NCBI GenBank assembly: GCA_002690445.1
Contig: NZER01000140.1
Location: forward strand, 1-8,067
Reading direction: 5' to 3'
DNA: 8,067 nucleotides
From: Candidatus Pacearchaeota archaeon
GTDB taxonomy: Archaea; Nanoarchaeota; Nanoarchaeia; Pacearchaeales; GW2011-AR1
Shown: in pieces, positions 1 to 5,928 of the stretch
Numbering within the stretch: position 1 is the first letter of the stretch
How the letters are laid out: the number at the start of each line of letters is the position of its first letter
Notes under the pieces: generated by a model
Seen by the model: the letters and a program-made list of their open reading frames with translations, nothing else
What the model was told of the DNA's origin: nothing
Database searches by the model: none
Made by a program: the position numbers and the translations under genes

Positions 1-685
1 CTTTCTTAATCATCTCACCTAACTCTTTCATCAATTTATGCACAGCTTTCTGACCAGAATTGTTACAAAGTTCCTCTTTGTTCTTGCACAACTTCTGCCA
101 TTCCTTATTAACATCGTTAGTAAATTTGATGAGTTCTTCACCGTTAGCTTCAGCCATGTTCTTATGATGAAACCTGTTACTTACCTGTTCAACAAACTTC
201 TTCAAATCTGGGTTATAATTGTCAGGAAATTCAGGTTTAAGGTTTGCAAGTTTATCACATCGCATGATAACTTGCACGAAAGGGTTATCTGATTTCAGAA
301 TCTTAGGCCTTTTCTCAACCAATTTCTTAGTTTTGTAAGCTAATGGTTCTGCCAAATGAGGCCATAACTGAGTAGTCTTCCACTCATTGTTACAATCCAC
401 AAACACATTGAACCATTCAGCTAAATCTTTATCGTTAGTTGCTATGTCTGGAGCAAACATTACATGAGAAGCCTCATGAACTGTTATCCCTCTCCCAAGT
501 TGGAATTCTTCTTCATCATTGTCAGCATACGATATTGTTAAAGGCATTCTGACAACTCTTGCATTTGGATCCCAATGTGGAGTTACTTGAGCATCAATTT
601 CTACATCAATGTTAGCTAGACCTGACATGGCTCCTACGACCCTTTTGTAAATTCCCTGAGTTACTTTCTGGTTGTATTTCGCCAT
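1..685 (-). CDS. HExxH metallopeptidase-like protein, probably CobT/VWA-type MoxR partner (C-terminus cut by window edge)
   Basis: The reading frame stays open for 228 codons from ATG at 685 to the left edge, so the C-terminus is missing. AAGGAGG lies nine bases before the ATG and fixes the start. Residues 70-74 read HEASH, inside ITVHEASHVMF: an HExxH zinc-protease motif in a hydrophobic context. About 27 residues later comes VFVDCNNEW (94-102), which could supply a further acidic ligand (E101). The rest of the visible part is lysine-rich and helical. The layout resembles the metallopeptidase-like domain that precedes a von Willebrand A domain in proteins encoded beside MoxR/CobS ATPases. 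The VWA domain itself would lie outside the window, so this part is inference. A MoxR ATPase is encoded about 1.3 kb upstream in the same direction, which supports the assignment. A free-standing metalloprotease is the main alternative. Confidence 0.6.
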   Translation of the reverse strand, partial: MAKYNQKVTQGIYKRVVGAMSGLANIDVEIDAQVTPHWDPNARVVRMPLTISYADNDEEEFQLGRGITVHEASHVMFAPDIATNDKDLAEWFNVFVDCNNEWKTTQLWPHLAEPLAYKTKKLVEKRPKILKSDNPFVQVIMRCDKLANLKPEFPDNYNPDLKKFVEQVSNRFHHKNMAEANGEELIKFTNDVNKEWQKLCKNKEELCNNSGQKAVHKLMKELGEMIKK

Positions 686-776
686 ATTTGTTTACCTCCT
701 TAACTTTATGTTTACCATCTATTGTTGGAATGTCTATCCATCCATACGCACATCTACTTTTTCTTCTTACTGCCAT
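612..776 (-). CDS. Small basic protein of unknown function, overlapping its neighbours
   Basis: This is a 54-codon frame beginning MAVRRKSRCAYGW. Its ATG follows GAGGAGGATAAAA, one of the strongest ribosome binding sites in the window. It overlaps the end of the 42-residue frame by 23 bases and runs 74 bases into the HExxH gene, an unusually long overlap. The protein is basic and polar, with no recognisable domain. The binding site matches the SD/stop/start cassette seen at other junctions here, which argues that the start is real. The long 3' overlap argues against the full length being functional. The true product may be shorter, or the frame may be decaying. Confidence 0.45.
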   Translation of the reverse strand: MAVRRKSRCAYGWIDIPTIDGKHKVKEVNKYGEIQPESNSGNLQKGRRSHVRSS

Positions 777-882
777 TTTTATCCTCCTCGTAAATCAGTT
801 TGCCTTTCTTAATGTAGATAACTACTCCATCGGGCAATTCAGCAAAATCCTCTTTAAAGAAAATTCCTTCTTCAATTTTCAT
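754..882 (-). CDS. 42-residue unknown protein, ATGA-coupled to the AAA+ ATPase gene
   Basis: The start ATG overlaps the stop of the upstream ATPase gene as ATGA, so translation is probably coupled; the upstream ribosome binding site (GGGGTGA) is weak. The protein starts MKIEEGIFFKEDF and is acidic for its first 34 residues (to LIYEED), then ends in a short basic tail KNGSKKKK. That tail is encoded beyond a GAGGAGGAT word which elsewhere in this window is followed by TAA. Here the codon is AAA, so the ancestral protein may have ended at EED after 34 residues. No family is recognised. Confidence 0.6.
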   Translation of the reverse strand: MKIEEGIFFKEDFAELPDGVVIYIKKGKLIYEEDKNGSKKKK

Positions 883-1853
883 TTTTTCACCCCGAAAGGT
901 TTTAAACTTACATCTCCACCTTTCAATTTGTTTTGGAATATCATCTCCATGTCTAAGAACTCTCCAATTTTACGTTGGGCATTTCGAGGAGACATATCCT
1001 TTCTTAAAGCTATCTCTTTTGCAAACTCTTTACGAGATAATCGTCCTGTCGTGCCAACTAAGTCAATTAGTATCTGCACAAGCCACGGATTTTTCTTCTT
1101 CCCAAACAACCCACGTATCTGTGGTTTCCAATGAGCGTTAGCTTCACCGTACAACTTCTTGAAACTACGATACATATTGAACGCTATGAATAGTTTCCTT
1201 AAACTAACATCCATTGTAGTGTTAGTGTAATCCTCAATTTCCTTAACGATAATCATTTTCTCATATTCCATAAGTCCGCCACCTTGACCTTCAGCTATCT
1301 TATAGAATGCTTCCATGATTTCACTACGGGAATATTTGAGTTCAACCACTGGAGCTCTGTCCATGATTGCTTTTACGTTAGGATTACTTGTTTCCATCTT
1401 GTTAAAAGCAAAGATGATCCGACCAGTGAATTCAAACGATTGAGGAACACCTGGATTGAGGACTCCTTTACTTCTGTAATGAAGAACTCTCTTGTGCCCA
1501 GAAAGATTAAGTGCTTGTTTCAGCATCTCAATAATTTCTGTCTTGTTGATAACTTGACTGACATCATCAAAGAATATCAATTCGTCACAATGTTCAAAAA
1601 GATATTCATATATCTCAGCCAAAGTTATATGTCCTCCGTACACATGGTACGGTATGTTCATCTGGTCAAGTGTATGCCTAACCAGATGAGTTTTACCCAT
1701 CCCGGGTGGCCCAACTAATGTAGCACCTAGCAAATCACCAATACCTACCATTTTAATGTAATGTTCAGCGGTAGTTACTGACGGATTTGTGAATGATACA
1801 TGAGCCACAGTAGGACGGGTATCTTTATCCGTCTTATCTGTCTTATCTGTCAT
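879..1853 (-). CDS. AAA+ ATPase with predicted C-terminal winged-helix-like region
   Basis: This 324-residue protein has Walker A GPPGMGKT at 48-55, Walker B LIFFDD at 92-97, a sensor-1-like asparagine at 151 (FAFNK) and a candidate arginine finger at 166 (IMDRAP). These mark a complete, probably active AAA+ module. The last ~80 residues (from about NPWLVQILIDLVG) look like a winged-helix fold, which could bind DNA or a partner protein. ATG 1853 is preferred because GGAG lies nine bases upstream. An in-frame GTG at 1868 would add five residues but has no ribosome binding site. The N-terminus holds three TDK repeats made by a 9-bp tandem repeat. The start overlaps the stop region of the 36-residue gene, and the end is ATGA-coupled to the next gene. 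The substrate is unknown. It sits between the MoxR ATPase and the HExxH protein, so a joint complex is possible. Confidence 0.8.
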   Translation of the reverse strand: MTDKTDKTDKDTRPTVAHVSFTNPSVTTAEHYIKMVGIGDLLGATLVGPPGMGKTHLVRHTLDQMNIPYHVYGGHITLAEIYEYLFEHCDELIFFDDVSQVINKTEIIEMLKQALNLSGHKRVLHYRSKGVLNPGVPQSFEFTGRIIFAFNKMETSNPNVKAIMDRAPVVELKYSRSEIMEAFYKIAEGQGGGLMEYEKMIIVKEIEDYTNTTMDVSLRKLFIAFNMYRSFKKLYGEANAHWKPQIRGLFGKKKNPWLVQILIDLVGTTGRLSRKEFAKEIALRKDMSPRNAQRKIGEFLDMEMIFQNKLKGGDVSLKPFGVKK

Positions 1854-1854
1854 G

Positions 1855-1965
1855 TTATTCTTCTCCACATTCGTAATCTAAACCAAGAAAATCCATCTCT
1901 GAGAAGATTCTCTCAATTTCTTTGTAATTATGGTCTGTTTCTTTTATTTTAATCACAATTACCAT
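1855..1965 (-). CDS. 36-residue unknown peptide between two ATPase genes
   Basis: The ATG lies one base after the stop of the MoxR gene and uses the binding site GAGGG encoded by that gene's last codons (NLRD-stop). The peptide begins MVIVIKIKETD and ends in an acidic CGEE. Its own 3' end supplies the GGAG used by the next ATPase, whose ATG begins one base past its stop. Such exact packing on both sides supports a real gene despite its size. A short beta strand followed by an amphipathic helix is plausible; no family is recognised. Confidence 0.6.
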   Translation of the reverse strand: MVIVIKIKETDHNYKEIERIFSEMDFLGLDYECGEE

Positions 1966-1966
1966 T

Positions 1967-2797
1967 TTAATCCCTCAAATTTACAAAGAAATCTCCTTCA
2001 ATGATTTCTTTCATTTCATCTTCATCTCTTGCAATCAACGCAGCGAAAGTACACTCACCAGCAGCTCTTAATCCCATGAAATGTGACATTTCACACCAAC
2101 GTTCAAGCATACGCACTGAAACCACAGGTTGTTCCGGATCCCGGGAAGTCATGTATTTCTCCCACGTATCGACTATGGACTTAGCGTGTTCCATTGACAC
2201 ATTTGTCTTATCTGTTAAAAGTGTCGCTAACTGTTCACCGACAATGTAAGGAAAATGAATCTTAACCATTCTATTTTGGAATGCCATATTCATTGCGTTA
2301 ATCCCCGCATACTCATCACCCTCATTACAACTCATAACTATGATTGCATTCTTGGTAACTTTTAGGCACTCTTGCGAATAAGGTAAATTCAATTCGCCTT
2401 TAATGTCCATGATTGGATGTAACGCGAGTAGAGTCTCTGGTTTTCCTGCGTTAATTTCATCAAGTTGTAAGATAGAAATACCTGCTTGGGCATTCCTCAG
2501 CCACTTAGCAAGTATCATATCTCTTTCTTCAAAACTACCATCTTTCCCGATTACTCTCTCTTGTGTTAAGTCGTGGATAGTCACAGAGCCATTTAATGAG
2601 GCATAGTCATACTTTCCTCCTAAATACTCAGCAAGTAATGAGAAGAACAAAGTCTTCCCAGAACCTGTTGGACCAACTGCTAACACAGGATAACCAAGTT
2701 TGATGGCTACAAGAACAGCTTTAAGCTTAGATTCTTCAATGATAAAATTCTTATCCTTAAAGAATTGCATAGCTGCACCTAAATCTATTTCAGCCAT
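1967..2797 (-). CDS. MoxR/CobS-like AAA+ ATPase
   Basis: This 276-residue protein carries every hallmark of an AAA_5/MoxR-type ATPase: Walker A GPTGSGKT (42-49), Walker B ILQLDE (109-114) followed by IN, sensor 1 at N158 (VMSCNEG), an arginine finger at R176 (AFQNR) and a sensor-2-like VRMLERW near residue 230. The residues between Walker B and sensor 1 (KPETLLALHPIMD) match the family pattern of MoxR and CobS proteins. Members remodel protein complexes together with a metallopeptidase-like or VWA-domain partner, and such a candidate is encoded downstream at 1-685. The length is close to that of a bare ATPase module with its small lid domain. The start is supported by AAGGAGG ten bases before the ATG. 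A cobaltochelatase role is unlikely here because no cobalamin gene is nearby; a viral remodelling role is inferred. Confidence 0.88.
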   Translation of the reverse strand: MAEIDLGAAMQFFKDKNFIIEESKLKAVLVAIKLGYPVLAVGPTGSGKTLFFSLLAEYLGGKYDYASLNGSVTIHDLTQERVIGKDGSFEERDMILAKWLRNAQAGISILQLDEINAGKPETLLALHPIMDIKGELNLPYSQECLKVTKNAIIVMSCNEGDEYAGINAMNMAFQNRMVKIHFPYIVGEQLATLLTDKTNVSMEHAKSIVDTWEKYMTSRDPEQPVVSVRMLERWCEMSHFMGLRAAGECTFAALIARDEDEMKEIIEGDFFVNLRD

Positions 2798-2812
2798 TTT
2801 ATTTAATCCTCC

Positions 2813-3187
2813 TTAACATTCTGCAGTGAAACTGCAATCTCGTTGTGATTCAACACACTCTAGAATCTCTTTACCTAACCTTAATCTTGCATACCATTCA
2901 AGAATAGGTTGGATGTCTTCTTTCTCTATGTTGAATGTTTCTTCAAGCATAGCATCATTGTACCCGTTCTGATGTTCAAAGAACAAGTCTAACATCTCTT
3001 TCATGTGTCCAAGTTCTTCTAAACAAGTTGCAATACCTTTCTTAATGTCAGGTAAATTGTCTTCATCAAAGTAATATTCTAATTGGTCAGGTTGTGTCCC
3101 TTCAGAACCAAAGAAATCTGCGTCATCACTGGACTGCACACCAAACCAAAACTTACCTTCAATATCTCCATTGTAATATCTTCCCAT
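2813..3187 (-). CDS. Conserved-looking acidic protein of unknown function
   Basis: This 124-residue acidic protein begins MGRYYNGDIEGKFWFGVQSS and continues with an Asp/Glu-rich stretch (DDADFF, then YYFDEDN). Its second half is predicted to be helical and has several cysteines near the end (LECVESQRDC, AEC). The aromatic, glycine-rich N-terminus is distinctive. I have an impression of similar N-termini in viral hypothetical proteins but cannot verify it here, and I assign no function. The start lies five bases after the ligase... in the opposite sense: the ligase ATG is downstream on the coordinate axis, so the ligase stop at 3193 precedes this gene in the transcript. GGAGG within the last ligase codons serves as its binding site, so the two are translationally linked. 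Confidence 0.75.
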   Translation of the reverse strand: MGRYYNGDIEGKFWFGVQSSDDADFFGSEGTQPDQLEYYFDEDNLPDIKKGIATCLEELGHMKEMLDLFFEHQNGYNDAMLEETFNIEKEDIQPILEWYARLRLGKEILECVESQRDCSFTAEC

Positions 3188-3192
3188 TCTTC

Positions 3193-4011
3193 CTAAGCCT
3201 CCACTTCTACCACTTTATGAAACACAGGTTGTCTATACTTTCCTGCCTTAGTTTTACCTAAGTGACGGATAGTAATCACTACTTCTCCTTGTTTCGCTAA
3301 AATGTCTTTTACAGGATATTGATGTCGTCCCCCGACAAGACATCTTATACCCTCGTTGTTCTCAACAGTTATCCCTTGAGGATTCTGTTCGTATTTGGTA
3401 AATTTAAGGTCAACCTCCTTTATATTCTTTACCTTTTTCCAATTACCACTACGAAATCCCTCTTTGTAAATGCTGTTGATATGTTTCAAGATTAAACCCT
3501 CTCTGTCTTCACGTTGCATCTTGTCCCATGCGTCTTTTATGTCCATAAACTGCTCAACTAACTTAATGTTAGGATGAGCTTCAAGACCAAGTGTTTCTAA
3601 AGTTGCTCTACGTTCAACGTAAGGTTTACCTCTCAAATCGTCACCGTTTAGTTCTAAAATGTCAAATACGACAAATGTGACAGGATACCCTTCCATCGCA
3701 TTACGTACTGACTCCCACCCTTTACAGTGGGAACGGTGAGAAATCCCTGTGTTAAATTGGGATACACCTTTCTCATCAATCACACACATTTCCCCATCAA
3801 TGAACATGTCATTCCCCGACAACGTTTGCATTTCTGGGTAAACTGTGGTGACATCTCTACCTCTACGATTACTCAAGTAAACTTTACCATTAACAATTCT
3901 TAACCTGATACGATCTCCGTCCTCTTTAACTTCAGCTACGAAATGTTCGCCTGCAACTGCTAAGAATTGTGGTAAGTCCTCTTGGTTAATCTTACTACAC
4001 AATTGTACCAT
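3193..4011 (-). CDS. ATP-dependent DNA ligase, minimal type
   Basis: The protein seals nicks in DNA through an adenylated lysine. All nucleotidyltransferase motifs are visible: motif I KEDGDR with catalytic K29, Ia-like SNRRGRD (47-53), III FIDGEM (70-75), IIIa FVVFDILELNG (113-123), IV EGLILK (171-176) and V WKKVK (191-195). The last ~75 residues form the expected OB-fold domain, including VVITIRHLGKTKAG. At 272 residues it is about the size of the minimal Chlorella-virus ligase and lacks the N-terminal DNA-binding domain of longer replicative ligases. RNA ligase is less likely given the motif IIIa pattern. The start follows AGAGG in the last codons of the membrane-protein gene, whose stop lies three bases away. 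It probably serves replication or repair of the element; possible end joining with the protein at 4608-5168 is speculative. Confidence 0.92.
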   Translation of the reverse strand: MVQLCSKINQEDLPQFLAVAGEHFVAEVKEDGDRIRLRIVNGKVYLSNRRGRDVTTVYPEMQTLSGNDMFIDGEMCVIDEKGVSQFNTGISHRSHCKGWESVRNAMEGYPVTFVVFDILELNGDDLRGKPYVERRATLETLGLEAHPNIKLVEQFMDIKDAWDKMQREDREGLILKHINSIYKEGFRSGNWKKVKNIKEVDLKFTKYEQNPQGITVENNEGIRCLVGGRHQYPVKDILAKQGEVVITIRHLGKTKAGKYRQPVFHKVVEVEA

Positions 4012-4014
4012 TTT

Positions 4015-4278
4015 CTAACCTCTCAAACTTATTGCAGTCCAAACACCTAGACCAACTATGCCAACCCACACTAAAGGATTCAAAAACCCAATAGTGCTAC
4101 ACCCTTCAGCTAATCCAAGTAAAGGATTTGCACACGCTGTTGCAAGTTGAGATAAACTCAACCATTTACTACCTAAGAAACCCAACTCTAATTTATAGAT
4201 GGGAACAAACCTTAACCCAAACAGAGTTAATGCTGACGCACCTAACACAATACTTTTTACTTTCACTTTAATTTCCAT
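4015..4278 (-). CDS. Small membrane protein, two predicted transmembrane helices
   Basis: This 87-residue hydrophobic protein has one likely transmembrane helix around residues 9-27 (VLGASALTLFGLRF) and a second around 65-82 (PLVWVGIVGLGVWTA). The lysine-rich N-terminus suggests it faces the cytoplasm, which would place both termini inside. The connecting segment holds two cysteines (ATACANPLLGLAEGC) that could form a disulfide outside the membrane. AGGAGG six to seven bases upstream supports the start and lies within the last codons of the zinc-ribbon gene. Size and topology could fit a small viral membrane protein such as a holin, but no family is recognised and no lysis gene is adjacent. 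Confidence 0.7.
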   Translation of the reverse strand: MEIKVKVKSIVLGASALTLFGLRFVPIYKLELGFLGSKWLSLSQLATACANPLLGLAEGCSTIGFLNPLVWVGIVGLGVWTAISLRG

Positions 4279-4281
4279 TTT

Positions 4282-4467
4282 TTAATCCTCCTTAATGATG
4301 TCATCATCAGTATATTGTTGAAAAAGACCAACATACCAACGACATTCACAATCTAAACAATGATAAAGGACGTCACAACTCCCGTCCATATCATGATTAG
4401 ATGAATCTTCCTCAAAATCACACTCCCCACACTTTGGGCATTTCAATTCATCGTAGTTTCTTGGCAT
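4282..4467 (-). CDS. Small zinc-ribbon protein
   Basis: This 61-residue acidic protein contains CPKCGEC at 10-16 and CLDCEC at 37-42, the two knuckles of a zinc ribbon, with an extra cysteine at 31. The CPKCG followed later by CxDC pattern, with aromatic residues after it (RWYVG), is typical of free-standing zinc ribbons that bind nucleic acid or protein. It ends IIKED, and the codons for those last residues carry the ribosome binding site of the downstream membrane gene. Its own start sits one base after the stop of the 45-residue gene and uses GAGGAGG encoded there. The exact role is unknown. Confidence 0.75.
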   Translation of the reverse strand: MPRNYDELKCPKCGECDFEEDSSNHDMDGSCDVLYHCLDCECRWYVGLFQQYTDDDIIKED

Positions 4468-4468
4468 T

Positions 4469-4606
4469 TTAATCCTCCTCTACAATCTCTACCACTTCTT
4501 TTTGGTAATCTTCATTTTCCATAGGTAGATGCCAAAGAAATGCGTTGGCTTCTTCTTCAGTTTTGAATTCAGCTATTGTTTTCTTCTCAATTACAATCCA
4601 GCTCAT
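4469..4606 (-). CDS. 45-residue unknown protein
   Basis: The protein starts MSWIVIEKKTIAEF, continues with an acidic helix (KTEEEANAFLWHLP) and ends VEIVEED. A short beta strand followed by an 'EEEA' helix also appears in the 41-residue protein at 5607-5732 (HIVVQANTEAEALEIL), so the two may be distant relatives. The start is supported by AGAGG seven bases before the ATG and lies one base from the stop of the 186-residue gene. The stop is one base from the next ATG. Packing and binding sites make it a real gene; the function is unknown. Confidence 0.75.
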   Translation of the reverse strand: MSWIVIEKKTIAEFKTEEEANAFLWHLPMENEDYQKEVVEIVEED

Positions 4607-4607
4607 T

Positions 4608-5168
4608 TTAAACCTCTAAATCATCAAGACTTAACGCTTGAACATCATCTTCCACTTCAATCTCGTTAACTTCGTCTTGTTCCATCAAGTCAATTTTCCT
4701 TAAATCGCCTTGACAACATTTCATTATTACACGATCCAACTTTGGGTCGTAGTAACTCACTGCCCTGTAAACCTTAAAGCCACGATTGATAAATTTAAAC
4801 GAAATCATCTTACCTGTTAATTCTTTCATCTTAGTTTTGAAATCAGAATTAACCATCAAGTAAGTTAAGTCGTTAGTCAAGAAATATGGTAATTCAGTAA
4901 TGTCAATAATGTCATATTTGTCAATCACTGCTGTCTTAGAAAACGGTTTAATAGGTTTCCCGTTGATAGACTTGTATGTTTTACCAACACATTCTGTATT
5001 ATCATCTTTATAGACCCACTTATACTCAGACTTTGTCAACTGAACTTTAGTTGCGACTCTGCCTTTAGAATCCATGTAGACTTCTTTCTTGTTGTCTTTA
5101 TCAAATTGTATGCCTTTAGGTTTTACAGGAACTTCCTTTACAGGTAATCCCATTATTACTAAAGTCAT
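4608..5168 (-). CDS. 186-residue unknown protein, faint Ku-like pattern
   Basis: The start is well supported by GGAGG eight bases before the ATG. The middle of the protein is beta-rich, including KVQLTKSEYKWVYKDD, ITELPYFLTNDL and a helix/strand pair near FKTKMKELTGKMISF. The C-terminus is strongly acidic (from about residue 160, VNEIEVEDD). I do not recognise a family with confidence. The order of elements loosely recalls the beta-barrel core of bacterial Ku: a charged strand, an acidic 'ID' segment followed by a YF/YFL, a helix, 'tGK' and a strand, then a YRAV/YYDPKLD segment. It would be shorter than bacterial Ku (about 250-300 residues). The ligase gene lies about 600 bases downstream in the same transcript, which makes the idea worth testing but is weak evidence alone. 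A tRNA-T-arm-like hairpin abuts its ribosome binding site. Confidence 0.75.
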   Translation of the reverse strand: MTLVIMGLPVKEVPVKPKGIQFDKDNKKEVYMDSKGRVATKVQLTKSEYKWVYKDDNTECVGKTYKSINGKPIKPFSKTAVIDKYDIIDITELPYFLTNDLTYLMVNSDFKTKMKELTGKMISFKFINRGFKVYRAVSYYDPKLDRVIMKCCQGDLRKIDLMEQDEVNEIEVEDDVQALSLDDLEV

Positions 5169-5182
5169 TTATGTTTCCTCCT

Positions 5183-5212
5183 GCTATCGCTAGATTTGAA
5201 CTAACTGATAGC
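5183..5212 (-). promoter_or_regulatory. Leader hairpin resembling a tRNA acceptor/T-arm minihelix
   Basis: Read on the minus strand, GCTATC (5212-5207) pairs perfectly with GATAGC (5188-5183). After one unpaired A, GTTAG pairs with CTAGC (one G-T pair) around the 7-base loop TTCAAAT. Loop and closing pair match the tRNA T-arm consensus G-TTCRANY-C. The helix resembles a six-pair acceptor stem stacked on a five-pair T stem, without D or anticodon arms. Its 3' side ends one base before the AGGAGG of the 186-residue gene. A full tRNA is absent. It may be a translational control element, a processing site, a tRNA remnant or chance. Confidence 0.45.
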
Positions 5213-5213
5213 C

Positions 5214-5239
5214 AAAAAAGAAAAAGAGCTTTAAAGCTC
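5214..5239 (-). terminator. Intrinsic terminator after the mini-gene cluster
   Basis: On the minus strand the palindrome GAGCTTTAAAGCTC is followed at once by TTTTTCTTTTTT. This is the stem plus U-tract arrangement of a factor-independent terminator. The stop codon of the 44-residue membrane gene lies inside the stem. It separates the mini-gene train from the 186-residue gene and those after it, so the latter may have their own promoter or depend on read-through. Confidence 0.65.
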
Positions 5240-5365
5240 AATCAAAGTCATCGCCATGATCATGCCAATCACTGCTATAAGTGTCTGTTTCCACTTATTA
5301 TATTTAATCCCATGATAGAAACCCATTGCGAAAATAAAGAAACCAATCCCAGCCATTATTTTCAT
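5231..5365 (-). CDS. 44-residue membrane protein, two hydrophobic helices
   Basis: The ATG overlaps the stop of the upstream zinc-protein gene as ATGA, and GGAG lies nine bases before it. The product begins MKIMAGIGFFIFAMGF, a hydrophobic helix, followed by a short polar turn (YHGIKYNKWKQ) and a second hydrophobic helix (TLIAVIGMIMAMTLI). The basic turn suggests a hairpin in the membrane with the loop on the cytoplasmic side. An in-frame ATG three codons later is a possible alternative start. The stop lies inside the terminator stem. The function is unknown; a small viral membrane peptide is all that can be said. Confidence 0.7.
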   Translation of the reverse strand: MKIMAGIGFFIFAMGFYHGIKYNKWKQTLIAVIGMIMAMTLIEL

Positions 5366-5601
5366 TTTTCCATGCTCCTCTCAATCTGTGCATCTTTCCA
5401 ACAATCGTAAGCATGGTCTGCCTCACCTGCTTCATGGTCTGCACACCAATCACACACAAATGAACCACCATCCTTATGGTTATCTGTTATTTCATCAACC
5501 TCTTGCACTTTCCTATCTGGGAACTGTTCGTTCCAATCTTTTACTATGTCCTCATGGTATGTTTCCATGATTTCAACCATTCTATTGCTATGATATCCCA
5601 T
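5362..5601 (-). CDS. Small Cys/His zinc-binding protein of unknown function
   Basis: With the ATG at 5601 the protein has 79 residues and starts MGYHSNRMVEIMETYHEDIV. Near the C-terminus it has C50, C53, H56, H63 and C67 in a CDWC-x2-H-x6-H-x3-C arrangement, a probable zinc site. I chose 5601 because GGAGGG lies about ten bases upstream, the upstream gene stops five bases before it, and this fits the junction style of the window. ATG 5619 would add six residues (MEGLTK) but has only a poor binding site and would overlap the upstream gene by 13 bases. The stop is ATGA-coupled to the membrane peptide. No family is recognised. Confidence 0.72.
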   Translation of the reverse strand: MGYHSNRMVEIMETYHEDIVKDWNEQFPDRKVQEVDEITDNHKDGGSFVCDWCADHEAGEADHAYDCWKDAQIERSMEK

Positions 5602-5606
5602 TTTAG

Positions 5607-5732
5607 TTAGTCCCTCCATTCTTTTCTTAATCTGTGTCTTTCAATTTTAGTGAAAATCCCTTGCTTGAGTATTTCAAGAGCTTCTGCTTCAGTATTTGCT
5701 TGTACCACAATATGGTATTCTGATAATGTCAT
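5607..5732 (-). CDS. 41-residue unknown protein
   Basis: It starts MTLSEYHIVVQANTEAEALE and ends HRLRKEWRD. The ATG follows GGAGGAATAAA, which is also the 3' end (MEE-stop) of the upstream zinc gene, leaving one base between the genes. A strand plus 'EAEA' helix resembles the 45-residue protein at 4469-4606 (KTEEEANAFL), a possible paralogue. The last codons TGG AGG GAC TAA provide the binding site for the next gene. The function is unknown. Confidence 0.7.
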   Translation of the reverse strand: MTLSEYHIVVQANTEAEALEILKQGIFTKIERHRLRKEWRD

Positions 5733-5733
5733 T

Positions 5734-5928
5734 TTATTCCTCCATTGGCTCATCATCTTGTGGGCCCATTATTGACTCTTTGTATTGTTCGTCCCGTTCC
5801 TCTTGAACTAAATCATTTTGCCAATCTTTCCTTAATTCGTTAATACAACCACTACACAATTCAGAATGTGCTTTGTGTGTGCGTAAATCTTCTTCATTGA
5901 TTAACTCTTTACACATTTTGCATTCCAT
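5734..5928 (-). CDS. Small CxxC...CxxC zinc-finger protein
   Basis: This 64-residue protein has CKMC at 3-6 and CSGC at 25-28, with histidines 18 and 21 between them, forming a treble-clef or zinc-ribbon-like finger of the C2C2 type. The C-terminal half is acidic and helical (NELRKDWQNDLVQEERDEQY), ending EPMEE. GGGAGG and the upstream stop lie directly before the ATG (TAAATG, no gap). Small proteins of this kind are common in phages, where they may bind nucleic acid or host proteins; nothing here narrows the role. Confidence 0.75.
   Translation of the reverse strand: MECKMCKELINEEDLRTHKAHSELCSGCINELRKDWQNDLVQEERDEQYKESIMGPQDDEPMEE

Noticed and set aside
688..1134. Plus-strand open frame of 148 codons
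   Set aside because: It is antisense to the ATPase C-terminus and the two mini-genes, with no binding site.
1284..1718. Plus-strand open frame of 144 codons
   Set aside because: It lies fully antisense inside the AAA+ ATPase gene, which has Walker motifs and a binding site; no such support exists on the plus strand.
1797..1853. 9-bp tandem repeat coding for TDKTDKTDK as a regulatory repeat
   Set aside because: It is in frame at the N-terminus of the ATPase and most simply explained by slippage in a flexible tail.
1854..1868. GTG at 1868 as start of the second AAA+ ATPase
   Set aside because: No binding site precedes it, whereas ATG 1853 has GGAG at nine bases.
5183..5230. A complete tRNA gene
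   Set aside because: Only the acceptor and T arms are present; there is no room for D or anticodon arms between the stem halves.
5602..5619. ATG at 5619 as start of the Cys/His protein
   Set aside because: It would overlap the upstream gene and has a poor binding site; ATG 5601 follows GGAGGG.
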